Assembly: GCF_002911015.1 (NCBI RefSeq)
Contig: NZ_KZ626916.1
Span: 1-40,461, forward strand
DNA: 40,461 nt
Origin: Streptomyces populi
GTDB lineage: Bacteria; Actinomycetota; Actinomycetes; Streptomycetales; Streptomycetaceae
Reading direction: 5' to 3'
Of the stretch, positions 16,087-24,764 are shown in pieces (the first letter of the stretch is position 1; the number at the start of each line of letters is the position of its first letter). Made by a program: the position numbers and the translations under genes. Below the pieces are notes generated by a model, which worked only from the letters and a program-made list of their open reading frames with translations, searched no databases and was not told the origin of the DNA.

Positions 16087-19000
16087 TCAGCGGGTGACTT
16101 GGTACGTCGACGACGCCTGCTCGTACAGCCGCGTCACCTCGTCGCGCTCGGCGTCCGGGCCGCGCACCTGCACCACGTGGTAGTGCCCGGCGATCAGGAT
16201 CGCGAGGTTGCGCACGTAGAGCGAGTGTCCGGCGGAGTCCTGCCAGGTGAACTGGCCCTCGGCCATCGCCTTGCCGCCCACGTCGATCCGCCGCATCCCG
16301 CTGGAGGTGGCCCAGGTCGAGTCCCGGAAGGGCTGGAGCTCCTTCTCGCTCTCCCGCTGGTAGGTCATCGGGTCGCCGCCGAACGTGGCGGTGCCGTCCC
16401 GGCCGGGTACGACGATGAGCTCGAAGTCGCCCTGGGAGTAGACGACCTGGCCGCTGCCGTTCCTCGGCGAGCGGGTCCAGCCGCTCGCCACCGCGACCTG
16501 GAACCCCTCGGGGTCCTTGCGCAGGGTGAACCCCTGGGCGACGCCGGAATCGGCGGTGGCGTGCGAGGAGGCCGAACCGGCCTCCGCCGAGGGGCTCTTG
16601 CCGGGATCCGGCGACGTCCGGTCGGAGGTGGGCGCGCTGCTCGCCGTCGGGTCGCCGCCGGACGGCGTGGCGGGGCCGGCCTGTCCGGCGTTGCCGGTCC
16701 GCCCCTCGTCGGTGCCGCTCCGGTCCGCCTTGGGCATGAAGACGACCGCGTACGCGACCGCCGCGGCCAGCAGGAGCAGGACCAGCAGGAGCAGGTTCCG
16801 GCCCAGCCGACGGGGCGGGGCGTCCCGTCTGGCCCGCTTGTGGCGGGCGTGCGGGCTCGTCGCGGGCAGCCCGGCGCGACGCCTGCGGACGAGTTCGCCC
16901 CGGCGCCGCACGATCGGCAGCCTGCTCGGGTCGACGGGCGGCACGGGCACGACGTGCGTCCCGGCCTCGGGCTCCGGCGCGGACCGCACCAGGGACCGCA
17001 GCCAGCCGCGCAGCTCCTCGAAGTCGATCCGCTCGGTGGGGTCCTGGCGCAGCAGCGACTCGACGACGGGCCGCAGCGGCCCGCACTCCTCGGCGAAGGC
17101 GGGCGGTTCCGCGCACACCAGCTGGACCAGCTCGGCGGTGTTCTCCTCCGGGTACGGGGCGTGCCCCTGTACGGCGCGGAAGAGCAGCGCGCCGAGCGCC
17201 CACAGGTCGGTCGCCGGGCCGATCGGTGCCGCCAGCTGCCAGTTCTCGTGCACCGGTCCGGCCTGCTCCGGCGCCCAGCGCTCGGTGACCGGCCCGACCA
17301 CGGCCATCCGCGCCTGCCGGGCCCGCTCGGCCGCGAGCGCGGTGGCCGGGCCCCGGCGCGGCGGTGCCCCGGCGGCCGGCTCACCCCAACCCCCTCCGGC
17401 GCGCCCGGGACCGTGCGGGGCGGGGACGGGACTCTGCGGTGCGCCGGGCGCCCGGGTGTGGCCGGGGGCCGGGAGGACACCGGACGGGCGGGCGTGTCCG
17501 GAGTCCGTGAATCCGCCCGGAGGCACGGGCACCTGGGTGCCGCCGGACGCCTGGAACCCGCCGGTGGGCCGGCCGTCGTCCGCGGCCCGGTCGCCGCCGA
17601 GGGACCGTCCGGGGGCCGGAACGCCGGGACGGCTGCCGTGCTCCGTGCCGTAAGGGGACGCTCCGGGCACGGTCCCGGAGCGTCCGTACGCCGTGCCGCC
17701 CGGCGCGGGCCCGCCGTCCGGGCCCGGGGGGAGGGTGGGGTGCCCTTGGCCGTCGTCCCCGCCGAGGGCTCCGGCGGGCCGCGGCGGGGCTCCGTACCTG
17801 CTGGTGCCGCCGACTCCGTACGGGTCGGCTATCTGGCCCGGGGGCGCGCCGTGCGGATGCTGCTGCCCGCCCTGGCCCGGCAGTTGCGGCGGGGTGTGGG
17901 CCCGGTCCTGCGCGGAGTACGGGGAGGCGCCGTACCGGCCGTCCTGACCCGCCCGCTCGTCGGGCGCCGAGGGCCGGGGCGACGGAAGGGCGAGCGGGTC
18001 TCCCCGCCGCTCCCCCTGCACGCGGGCGGCGGCACGCGCTCCGGCGCGGTAGGCGGCGATGGCTCCGGCGCGCGCGGCGCGGATCTCGTCCCCGGCGTCC
18101 TCCGCGCGCCCGCCCGTCCCCGGCCCGCCGTCCGGACCGGGCGCTCCCGCCGGGCGGCCCGGACCCGCCGCACCGCCCGCTTCGAGCGCACGCGGTCCCC
18201 CACCCACCGCGGGTGCCCCGGGGACCGGCGTTCCCTGCCCCGCGCGGGCCTCGATCGCCGCCCGCCGGGCCGCTTCCGCGTCGGCTCCGCTCGTGGCCGC
18301 CACGGCGACACCGCGCGCGGCGCCGCCGGAACCAGGGCCGCCGGCGGGAGCCCGGCCGCCCGCGGCGCCCTGCCCGCCTCCGGCGCCCGGCGGAGCGCCC
18401 GCCCCGGCAGGACCGCCGTCACCGGGCTGTCCGGCGCGGGGGCCGAAGCCGTGACCGGTCGTGAAGTCGTCCTCGGGCGCCGGCACCGGGTCGTACCCGC
18501 ACAGCGCCTCTTCGGCGGCCCCGGCCGCCAGTCCGGTGAGCAGGACGCGGCCGTCGTCGCAGACGAGCACCGTGCGCGCGGTGATGTTCCGGTGCACCCA
18601 GCCGTGCGCGTGCAGGACCCGCAGCGCGGTCAGGACGTCGGCGGCGACCTCCGCGGCGCGGTACGGGGTGAGCGGTTTCTCCGCGAGCAGTGCGGCCAGC
18701 GGCCTCGCGGGCACCGACTCGCTGACGATCCACAGCGACCCGCCCTCGGCGAACACGTCGAAGACCTGGTCGAGCCGGGGATGGTCGGGAATCCGCGCGG
18801 CGGCCTGCGCCGCGTCGATCGCGCGCAGCACCGCCGGTTCGACCGTCCGCCGGGTGGTGCGGGCCGACGCCCGCCGCACCCCGCCGTCCCGGGCCACGAA
18901 CCCGTCGGGCAGTCCGTCCGCGTCGAGCACCTCGGCCTCGACGACCTCGGGCAACGGCACCTGGCGCACCAGGACTTCCTGCCCGCTGTAGGTGTCGAAG

Positions 19001-19089
19001 GCCCGGCTCTCGGCGAGTTCGTACTCGTCGGACGGCGGCAGGGGCAGGCGGTAGCGGTCGGCGAGTACCCGTCCCGCGTAGTCGTCCAC
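16087..19089 (-). CDS. Membrane pseudokinase with large insertion between the lobes
   Basis: About 1000 residues. The first 210 residues follow a kinase N-lobe and catalytic loop, but the key residues are gone: no glycine-rich loop, Arg42 in the Lys position (VLVRQV), HRN instead of HRD (166-168), and LTG instead of DFG (184-186). About 375 residues of Gly/Pro/Ala-rich low complexity follow. The C-lobe then resumes (ERWAPEQA, TDLWALGALLFRAVQG, LLRQDPTERIDFEEL). A basic stretch and one membrane helix (LLLLVLLLLAAAVAYAVVF, around 765) lead to an outer domain of the type shared by the sister kinases (EGFQVAVASGW). I chose GTG 19089 because GGGGGAG lies 4-5 nt upstream. It is probably a scaffold or allosteric partner of the neighbouring kinases. 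Confidence 0.85.
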   Translation of the reverse strand: MDDYAGRVLADRYRLPLPPSDEYELAESRAFDTYSGQEVLVRQVPLPEVVEAEVLDADGLPDGFVARDGGVRRASARTTRRTVEPAVLRAIDAAQAAARIPDHPRLDQVFDVFAEGGSLWIVSESVPARPLAALLAEKPLTPYRAAEVAADVLTALRVLHAHGWVHRNITARTVLVCDDGRVLLTGLAAGAAEEALCGYDPVPAPEDDFTTGHGFGPRAGQPGDGGPAGAGAPPGAGGGQGAAGGRAPAGGPGSGGAARGVAVAATSGADAEAARRAAIEARAGQGTPVPGAPAVGGGPRALEAGGAAGPGRPAGAPGPDGGPGTGGRAEDAGDEIRAARAGAIAAYRAGARAAARVQGERRGDPLALPSPRPSAPDERAGQDGRYGASPYSAQDRAHTPPQLPGQGGQQHPHGAPPGQIADPYGVGGTSRYGAPPRPAGALGGDDGQGHPTLPPGPDGGPAPGGTAYGRSGTVPGASPYGTEHGSRPGVPAPGRSLGGDRAADDGRPTGGFQASGGTQVPVPPGGFTDSGHARPSGVLPAPGHTRAPGAPQSPVPAPHGPGRAGGGWGEPAAGAPPRRGPATALAAERARQARMAVVGPVTERWAPEQAGPVHENWQLAAPIGPATDLWALGALLFRAVQGHAPYPEENTAELVQLVCAEPPAFAEECGPLRPVVESLLRQDPTERIDFEELRGWLRSLVRSAPEPEAGTHVVPVPPVDPSRLPIVRRRGELVRRRRAGLPATSPHARHKRARRDAPPRRLGRNLLLLVLLLLAAAVAYAVVFMPKADRSGTDEGRTGNAGQAGPATPSGGDPTASSAPTSDRTSPDPGKSPSAEAGSASSHATADSGVAQGFTLRKDPEGFQVAVASGWTRSPRNGSGQVVYSQGDFELIVVPGRDGTATFGGDPMTYQRESEKELQPFRDSTWATSSGMRRIDVGGKAMAEGQFTWQDSAGHSLYVRNLAILIAGHYHVVQVRGPDAERDEVTRLYEQASSTYQVTR

Positions 19090-19256
19090 GATGCTCCCCC
19101 AGCCGACCGGTTGGTCAATTCCGTTCGCCGTGCGTTCCGTTGTGGCTTCGTTCGGTCCGCAACCACTCACGATACGTGCCCGAGGCAACCCGCAGAGCGG
19201 GGATGCGAGATCTCGGGCATCGTTCGTCGCGGAACGTCACCTCGGCGAGCGGTACG

Positions 19257-21365
19257 TCACGGCTTCGGCTGGAACGTCTTGGTCAGCGTGGCCCACGTGC
19301 TCTTGCGCAGCGCGCTGTCCCACGCGGAGTCCTTGGCCGTGTACATCAGCGCGTAGCCCTGATGCGCGTTCACCACGAAACCACGGTCGATCGAGTGGAA
19401 CTTCGTGCCGCCGTCCACGTAGGTGAACTCCCAGTCGGCCGTGTTCCAGCCGCGGTAGCTCACGCTCTCTATGTGGATCTTCTTGTACTGGGGGCGCACC
19501 ATGCCGCGCTCCTGGTTGTTCCAGTCCGCGACCGGGTCGTCCTTGGGCGTCGACGTCCAGCCGACGAGGAGCTTCTGCCCGTCGGGGCCGGTGAACCGGG
19601 CTCCCGCGGCGTCCTGGGACTGGTACTTCCACCCCTTCGGCAGCCCGATCGAGAAGCCCTGGCTGCTCTTGTACGTCTTCACGGCCGTGGAACCCGAGTC
19701 CGAGCCCGACTCCTTGCCGTCCCCGCCCGAACCGTCGGACGCGCTCGCGTCCGTGTCCGTGTCCGACGAGGCGTCCGTGGAGTCGTCCGAACCGGAGTCG
19801 GAGCCCGACTTGCTGCCGCTGTCGGTGTGGGCGGAGTCGCTCCCGCTCTTGCCGCCGTCCTTGGTGTCGCCGCCGCTCTTGCCGCTGCCGGAGGTCGCTC
19901 CGGTGGAGGCGGTCGCCTTGGTGCCGCCGCTGCCGCCCTCGGCGCCGTTGTCGTCCCCGCCGCCGATGGTGATGGCCAGCACGGTGCCGACCACGGCCAG
20001 CGCCACGACGACCGCGAGGATCACCAGCGTCCGCAGCGGCACGACATCCGTCAGCGAGGCCTTCGGCGCCGGGCGTGCCGGGCGCTCGGGGGCCACCGGC
20101 CACCCGGACCCCGAGCCGCCGCGCTTGCCGCCCGCGCCTCCGGCGCCGGTGGCCGAGCCGGAGTTCCCGGGCTTGCCGTCGGGACCGCCCGCCTGTCCCG
20201 GGACGGACGCGTTCGCGGCGGTGGCCGGCCCGGAGGTGCCGCCGGCCCGGCCCGCGTCCGCGGCGGACCCCGGACCCGTCTGCGGGGAGGCCGTCTCGGC
20301 GGCCCCCTCGGCCCGGGAGGAGTTCGAGCCGCCGGCCGCCTTGGCACGGGACGCCGCCGCCGAGGTGGCGGCCCCGGCCACGGTCGCGGCCTTGCGCACC
20401 GAACGCAGGGCTCCGCGCAGCCGCTCCGAGGGCTCCTCGCCCTTCGGCAGCGGCGGCATGGCCACGACCTTCGTCGCGTCCTGCGGCTCCGGCGCGCTCC
20501 GCTCGGACTCCGTCTTGCGCAGCACCTCGTTGAGCATCGCCCGTGCGCCCGCGTCGTCGAGCCGCTGCTCGGGGTCCTTGACGAGCAGGCCGTAGATCAC
20601 GTTCTCCAGCGGGCCCGCGTTCTTGGGCTGTTCGACCGGCTCGGTCATCACCGCGGTGAGCGTCGCGATCGCGGAGCCCTTGTCGTACGGCGGCACGCCT
20701 TCCACCGACGCGTACAGCAGACCGCCCAGCGACCACAGGTCGGCGGCGGGGCCGGGCTTGTGGCCGCGCGCCCGCTCCGGCGAGATGTAGGAGGGCGCGC
20801 CGACGAGCATGCCGGTCGAGGTGATGGACGGGTCGCCCTCCACCTGGGCGATGCCGAAGTCGGTGAGCACGACCCGGCCGTCGTCGCCGGAGATCAGCAC
20901 GTTCGACGGCTTCACGTCACGGTGCAGGATGCCCTCGCGGTGCGCCGCCTGTAGCACGTCGAGGATGGCCAGGCCCACCTCGGCTGCGCGCCTCGGCGTG
21001 AGCACTCCGTCCTCGCGGATGGCCTCGGCGAGGGACTTGCCCTCGATGAGCTCCATCACGATCCACGGACGGTTGTCCTCGTCGACCACGTCGAAGACCG
21101 TCACGGCGCCGTTGTTGCGGATCCGCGCGATGGCCTTGGCCTCCCGCAGCGTGCGCGTGATCAGCCGGCGCTTCTCCTCCTCGTCGATGGCCGACGGGAA
21201 CCGCAGCTCCTTCACGGCGACCGTACGGCCCAGGGTCTCGTCCTCGGCGCGCCACACCGTGCCCATGCCGCCGCGGCCGAGAACATCCCCCAGCCGGTAC
21301 CGCCCGGCGAGGAGACGTTCGCTCTTGTCCTGACGGGATGCTCCCGCCCGCTCCGCCTCCGACAT
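19257..21365 (-). CDS. Receptor-type Ser/Thr protein kinase (first of four)
   Basis: 702 residues. The kinase domain is complete: LGRGGMGTVW, VAVKEL (Lys52), ILHRDVKPSNVLI (Asp150), LTDFGIAQ (169-173), SYISPERA and ADLWSLGGLLY. The cytoplasmic linker is long, about 130 residues, and rich in Ala/Gly/Ser. One membrane helix, LVILAVVVALAVVGTVLAIT, lies near residue 450, followed by about 100 residues of Ser/Asp/Gly linker. The outer domain begins GFSIGLPKGWKY, contains ADWEFTYVDGG and ends LTKTFQPKP. ATG at 21365 follows GAGGGG, and the conserved MSEAE start sits just before the domain. It heads the leftward kinase series and is divergent from the serine hydrolase. Confidence 0.92.
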   Translation of the reverse strand: MSEAERAGASRQDKSERLLAGRYRLGDVLGRGGMGTVWRAEDETLGRTVAVKELRFPSAIDEEEKRRLITRTLREAKAIARIRNNGAVTVFDVVDEDNRPWIVMELIEGKSLAEAIREDGVLTPRRAAEVGLAILDVLQAAHREGILHRDVKPSNVLISGDDGRVVLTDFGIAQVEGDPSITSTGMLVGAPSYISPERARGHKPGPAADLWSLGGLLYASVEGVPPYDKGSAIATLTAVMTEPVEQPKNAGPLENVIYGLLVKDPEQRLDDAGARAMLNEVLRKTESERSAPEPQDATKVVAMPPLPKGEEPSERLRGALRSVRKAATVAGAATSAAASRAKAAGGSNSSRAEGAAETASPQTGPGSAADAGRAGGTSGPATAANASVPGQAGGPDGKPGNSGSATGAGGAGGKRGGSGSGWPVAPERPARPAPKASLTDVVPLRTLVILAVVVALAVVGTVLAITIGGGDDNGAEGGSGGTKATASTGATSGSGKSGGDTKDGGKSGSDSAHTDSGSKSGSDSGSDDSTDASSDTDTDASASDGSGGDGKESGSDSGSTAVKTYKSSQGFSIGLPKGWKYQSQDAAGARFTGPDGQKLLVGWTSTPKDDPVADWNNQERGMVRPQYKKIHIESVSYRGWNTADWEFTYVDGGTKFHSIDRGFVVNAHQGYALMYTAKDSAWDSALRKSTWATLTKTFQPKP

Positions 21366-21639
21366 GCGTCCCCTCATGCAACCCGCCCTGACAGAGCCTC
21401 CATTGTCCCTCACCCGACAAGTGCCCAGTGCCCTGGGGGCCCCTGGAACCGCAACAACTCGGCCGGCGGGACGTCCGGAACCCGTCGGCGGACCGCCCGC
21501 GACCGCACCCCGCACGCGTCGGCCACCCCGCGACCAGGCCCCGGCAGGCTCGCCGCACCCGGTCCGAGGTCCGGCCTCCGCCATGGTCCCGGGCACAGAA
21601 ACATGTCTCATGATGGGCCGCGACAAGGAAGGACCCGCG

Positions 21640-22716
21640 ATGCCACGGCCCCGGACACCTCGGGCACTTCTGGCCATACCCATGCTCCTGACGCTGCTCG
21701 CCATGGTCCAGGGCGGCCTGCCGGGGCAGGTCCCGGTGGCCGCGCGGACACCCGTCGCCCGGGCCTCGAAGGCCGCGCTCACCCGCCTCGTGACCCGTGG
21801 CGGCGCCCCCGCCGCCGCCCTGCTGGCCGACGACGGGTCCGGATCACATTTCGCGAGCACCGGAATCGGAATGGCTCGTTCCGACCATTTCCGCGCCGGG
21901 AGCATCACCAAGTCGTTCATCGCGACGGTCGTCCTGCAACTCGCCGCCGAACACCGGCTGTCCCTGTCCGACTCCGTCGACGCTCATCTGCCCGGCCTGG
22001 TGCGCGGCGCGGGCAACGACGGCCGCCGCATCACGCTGCGCTCCCTGCTCCACCACACCAGCGGTCTCTACGACTTCACCCGGACGACCCGGGGCACCGT
22101 CCCCGTGACCCCTCCTCAGGCCCTGCGCATCGCACTCACCCATCCCCCCGTCGCCCGTGGCCGCTACGCCTACTCGAACACCAATTACGTAGTGCTCGGC
22201 ATGATCGTCGAACAGGTCACCGGCCACTCGTACGCCACCGAGGCCGAGCGGCGCATCATCACCCCCCTCGGTCTGACCGGCACTTCGTTCCCGGGCAACC
22301 GCACGTCGCTGCCCGCACCGCACGGCCGCGCGTACGCCGCCGACGGCTCCGACGTCACCGAGCTCGACCCGCGCGTGGCCGGCGCAGCGGGTGAGCTGGT
22401 GAGCACGCTGGCCGATCTGAACCGCTTCTACGCGGTCCTGCTCGGCGGCGGACTGCTGCCCTCGCACCGGTTGCGCGAGATGCTCGACACCCGCGCCGCA
22501 CACGGCTCGTACGGCATGGGGCTGTACCCGGTGAAGCTGCCGTGCGGGACCACGGTGTGGGGACACAACGGCCGCATCTCCGGCAGCTACGTGCGCAGCG
22601 CAGCCACCGTCGACGGCCGTCATGTCCTCACCTTCCGGGTGAACACGGACGGGATCACGGACCCGGCGCTCGAACCCGCCCTGCTCGCCGCCGAATTCTG
22701 TCCCCGCACCCCGTAG
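21640..22716 (+). CDS. Secreted serine hydrolase, D-Ala-D-Ala carboxypeptidase/beta-lactamase family
   Basis: 358 residues of the class C beta-lactamase/DD-peptidase superfamily. The signal peptide is residues 1 to about 35 (RALLAIPMLLTLLAMVQGG). The active-site SxxK is GSITKSF (around 90), the second motif is the Tyr-Ser-Asn of YAYSNTNYVVLG (around 175), and the third is the His-Asn-Gly of VWGHNGRISGS (around 310). All catalytic motifs are therefore present. It should act on D-Ala-D-Ala peptides or related amides or esters outside the cell. ATG at 21640 follows GGAAGGA at good spacing. It shares a 274-nt divergent promoter region with the kinase series, which makes a functional link to cell-wall signalling attractive but unproven. 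Confidence 0.92.
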   Translation: MPRPRTPRALLAIPMLLTLLAMVQGGLPGQVPVAARTPVARASKAALTRLVTRGGAPAAALLADDGSGSHFASTGIGMARSDHFRAGSITKSFIATVVLQLAAEHRLSLSDSVDAHLPGLVRGAGNDGRRITLRSLLHHTSGLYDFTRTTRGTVPVTPPQALRIALTHPPVARGRYAYSNTNYVVLGMIVEQVTGHSYATEAERRIITPLGLTGTSFPGNRTSLPAPHGRAYAADGSDVTELDPRVAGAAGELVSTLADLNRFYAVLLGGGLLPSHRLREMLDTRAAHGSYGMGLYPVKLPCGTTVWGHNGRISGSYVRSAATVDGRHVLTFRVNTDGITDPALEPALLAAEFCPRTP

Positions 22717-22786
22717 AACGGCCGGGCCCCGGGCCAGGATCCCGGCTCACCACACCCGTTCGGGTGATACGGGCGGGGAGCGGCGG

Positions 22787-24493
22787 TCAGAACTGCACGA
22801 TGTCCGGCGCCCCCAGCCGGGCCGCGTCCGCCGTCAGGTCGTCCGGCTGGCGCTGGGACTCCCGCTCGGCCTCGACCCGCTTCTCGTAGTGCTCCACCTC
22901 GCGCTCGATCTGGTCCTTGTCCCAGCCGAGGACCGGCGCCACCAGTTCGGCGGCCTCGCGGGCACTGCGGGTGCCCCGGTCGAAGGTCTCGATGGAGATC
23001 CGGGTGCGCCGGGTCAGGATGTCGTCCAGGTGCCGGGCGCCCTCGTGCGAGGCGGCGTAGACGATCTCGGCGCGGAGGTAGTCCTCGGCGGCCGGCAGGG
23101 GCCGGCCGAGGGAGGGGTCCGCCGCGATGAGGTCGAGGAGCTCCTCGGCGAGCGCCCCGTACCGGTTCAGCAGGTGCTCCACCCGTGCCACGTGGATGCC
23201 GGTGCGCGCCGCGATCCGCGCCCGCGCGTTCCACAGCGCGCGGTACCCCTCGGCGCCCAGCAGCGGGACGTCCTCGGTGACGCATTCGGCGACGCGCTGG
23301 TCCAGGCCGTGCACCGCCTCGTCCACCGCGTCCTTGGCCATCACCCGGTAGGTCGTGTACTTGCCGCCGGCCACGACCACGAGGCCGGGCACCGGATGCG
23401 CCACGGTGTGCTCGCGCGACAGCTTGCTGGTGGCGTCCGACTCCCCGGCCAGCAGCGGGCGCAGCCCCGCGTACACCCCCTCGACGTCGTCGCGGGAGAG
23501 CGGTACGGAGAGCACCGAGTTCACGTGCTCCAGGAGGTAGTCGATGTCCGCGCTGGACGCCGCCGGGTGGGCCTTGTCGAGGTCCCAGTCGGTGTCGGTG
23601 GTGCCGATGATCCAGTGGCGGCCCCACGGGATCACGAACAGCACGGACTTCTCGGTGCGCAGGATCAGCCCCGTCGAGGAGTTGATCCGGTCCTTCGGCA
23701 CGACCAGGTGGATGCCCTTGGACGCGCGGACGTGGAACTGGCCCCGCTCCCCGACCATGGCCTGGGTGTCGTCGGTCCACACGCCCGTGGCGTTGACGAT
23801 CTGCCGGGCGCGGACCGCGTACTCGGCGCCGCCCTCGACGTCGCGCACCTTGGCCCCGACCACCCGCTCGCCCTCGCGCAAGAACCCGGTGACCCGGGCG
23901 CGGTTGGCGACCTTCGCCCCGTACGAGGCGGCCGTGCGCACCAGGGTCGCCACGTAACGGGCGTCGTCCATCTGGGCGTCGTAGTACTGAAGGGCGCCGA
24001 TCAGCGCGTCCTTCTTCAAGGCCGGTGCCACGCGCAGGGCGTGGCGGCGGCTCAGATGGCGGTGGGTGGGCAGGCCCCGGCCGTGGCCGCGGGCCATCGA
24101 CATGGCGTCGTACAGCGCGACACCGGATCCCGCGTACAGCCGCTCCCAGCCCTTGCGCTGGAGGGGGTAGAGGAACGGGACGGGCTTCACCAGGTGCGGC
24201 GCGAGCCGCTCCAGGAGCAGGCCGCGTTCCTTCAGCGCCTCGCGGACGAGCGCGAAGTCGAGCATCTCCAGATAGCGCAGGCCGCCGTGGATCAGCTTGC
24301 TGGATCTGCTCGACGTGCCCGACGCCCAGTCACGCGCCTCGACCAGGCCGGTGGACAGACCTCGCGTCACGGCGTCCAGCGCGGTGCCCGCGCCGACCAC
24401 TCCCGCGCCCACGACCAGCACGTCCAGCTCACGCTCGGCCATTCCCGCCAGTGACTCGGCACGCTCGGCCGGCCCCAGTGTCGCTGTCCTCAC
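22787..24493 (-). CDS. glpD: Glycerol-3-phosphate dehydrogenase, FAD-dependent
   Basis: About 568 residues. Oxidises glycerol 3-phosphate to dihydroxyacetone phosphate at the membrane and feeds electrons to quinone. The FAD motif is VLVVGAGVVGAGTALDAVTRG (starting near residue 24), and the GlpD signature TSSRSSKLIHGGLRYLE follows around 60. KGIHLVVPKDR and the ILRTEKSVLFVIPWG substrate region are present, as is the C-terminal cap domain (ARIAARTGIHVARVEHLLNRYG). I chose GTG 24493 because GGGAGG lies 6 nt upstream; upstream in-frame ATG codons would add a tail unlike the family. No glpF or glpK lies beside it, so this is probably the second, unlinked glpD of the genome. Confidence 0.95.
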   Translation of the reverse strand: MRTATLGPAERAESLAGMAERELDVLVVGAGVVGAGTALDAVTRGLSTGLVEARDWASGTSSRSSKLIHGGLRYLEMLDFALVREALKERGLLLERLAPHLVKPVPFLYPLQRKGWERLYAGSGVALYDAMSMARGHGRGLPTHRHLSRRHALRVAPALKKDALIGALQYYDAQMDDARYVATLVRTAASYGAKVANRARVTGFLREGERVVGAKVRDVEGGAEYAVRARQIVNATGVWTDDTQAMVGERGQFHVRASKGIHLVVPKDRINSSTGLILRTEKSVLFVIPWGRHWIIGTTDTDWDLDKAHPAASSADIDYLLEHVNSVLSVPLSRDDVEGVYAGLRPLLAGESDATSKLSREHTVAHPVPGLVVVAGGKYTTYRVMAKDAVDEAVHGLDQRVAECVTEDVPLLGAEGYRALWNARARIAARTGIHVARVEHLLNRYGALAEELLDLIAADPSLGRPLPAAEDYLRAEIVYAASHEGARHLDDILTRRTRISIETFDRGTRSAREAAELVAPVLGWDKDQIEREVEHYEKRVEAERESQRQPDDLTADAARLGAPDIVQF

Positions 24494-24610
24494 CGCTGCC
24501 TCCCGCTGTAGGTCGCTCCGGCCGCACCTGTCCGGCGGCGCCCGGCTCGCATCCTCCTGCCCCAAAGTCTGACCGTCTCTCCTCTCATCGGCCACTGTCC
24601 GTCCGCAGCC

Positions 24611-24619
24611 TGTGGACAA
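24611..24619 (-). promoter_or_regulatory. DnaA-box-like sequence, first
   Basis: Reads TTGTCCACA on the minus strand, a form I recall as a preferred Streptomyces DnaA box. It lies in the glpD/dehydrogenase divergent region, just left of an AT-rich stretch (24638-24680). Confidence 0.45.
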
Positions 24620-24705
24620 CTCTCGGCGACGCGCGAGGAATCTTGATCAATCAATCCCATAAATCGGTCATATTTACTCCTAGTCTGACATTGCTCTCGC
24701 CCATC

Positions 24706-24714
24706 CTGTCCACA
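24706..24714 (+). promoter_or_regulatory. DnaA-box-like sequence, second
   Basis: CTGTCCACA on the plus strand, one base from the box at 24611-24619 and in opposite orientation. The pair brackets AT-rich sequence with TTGATCAA and CATATTTACT. Confidence 0.4.
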
Positions 24715-24764
24715 GGGCTTGCGCATCTGTCCCGCATCGGTTACTGGGAAGGACGGCCCACTCC

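Noticed and set aside
16099..19356. 1085-codon open frame on the plus strand opposite the pseudokinase
   Set aside because: Its product is Arg/Gly/Ala noise with no domain. Long antisense frames are expected in DNA of this GC content, and the minus frame has clear kinase landmarks.
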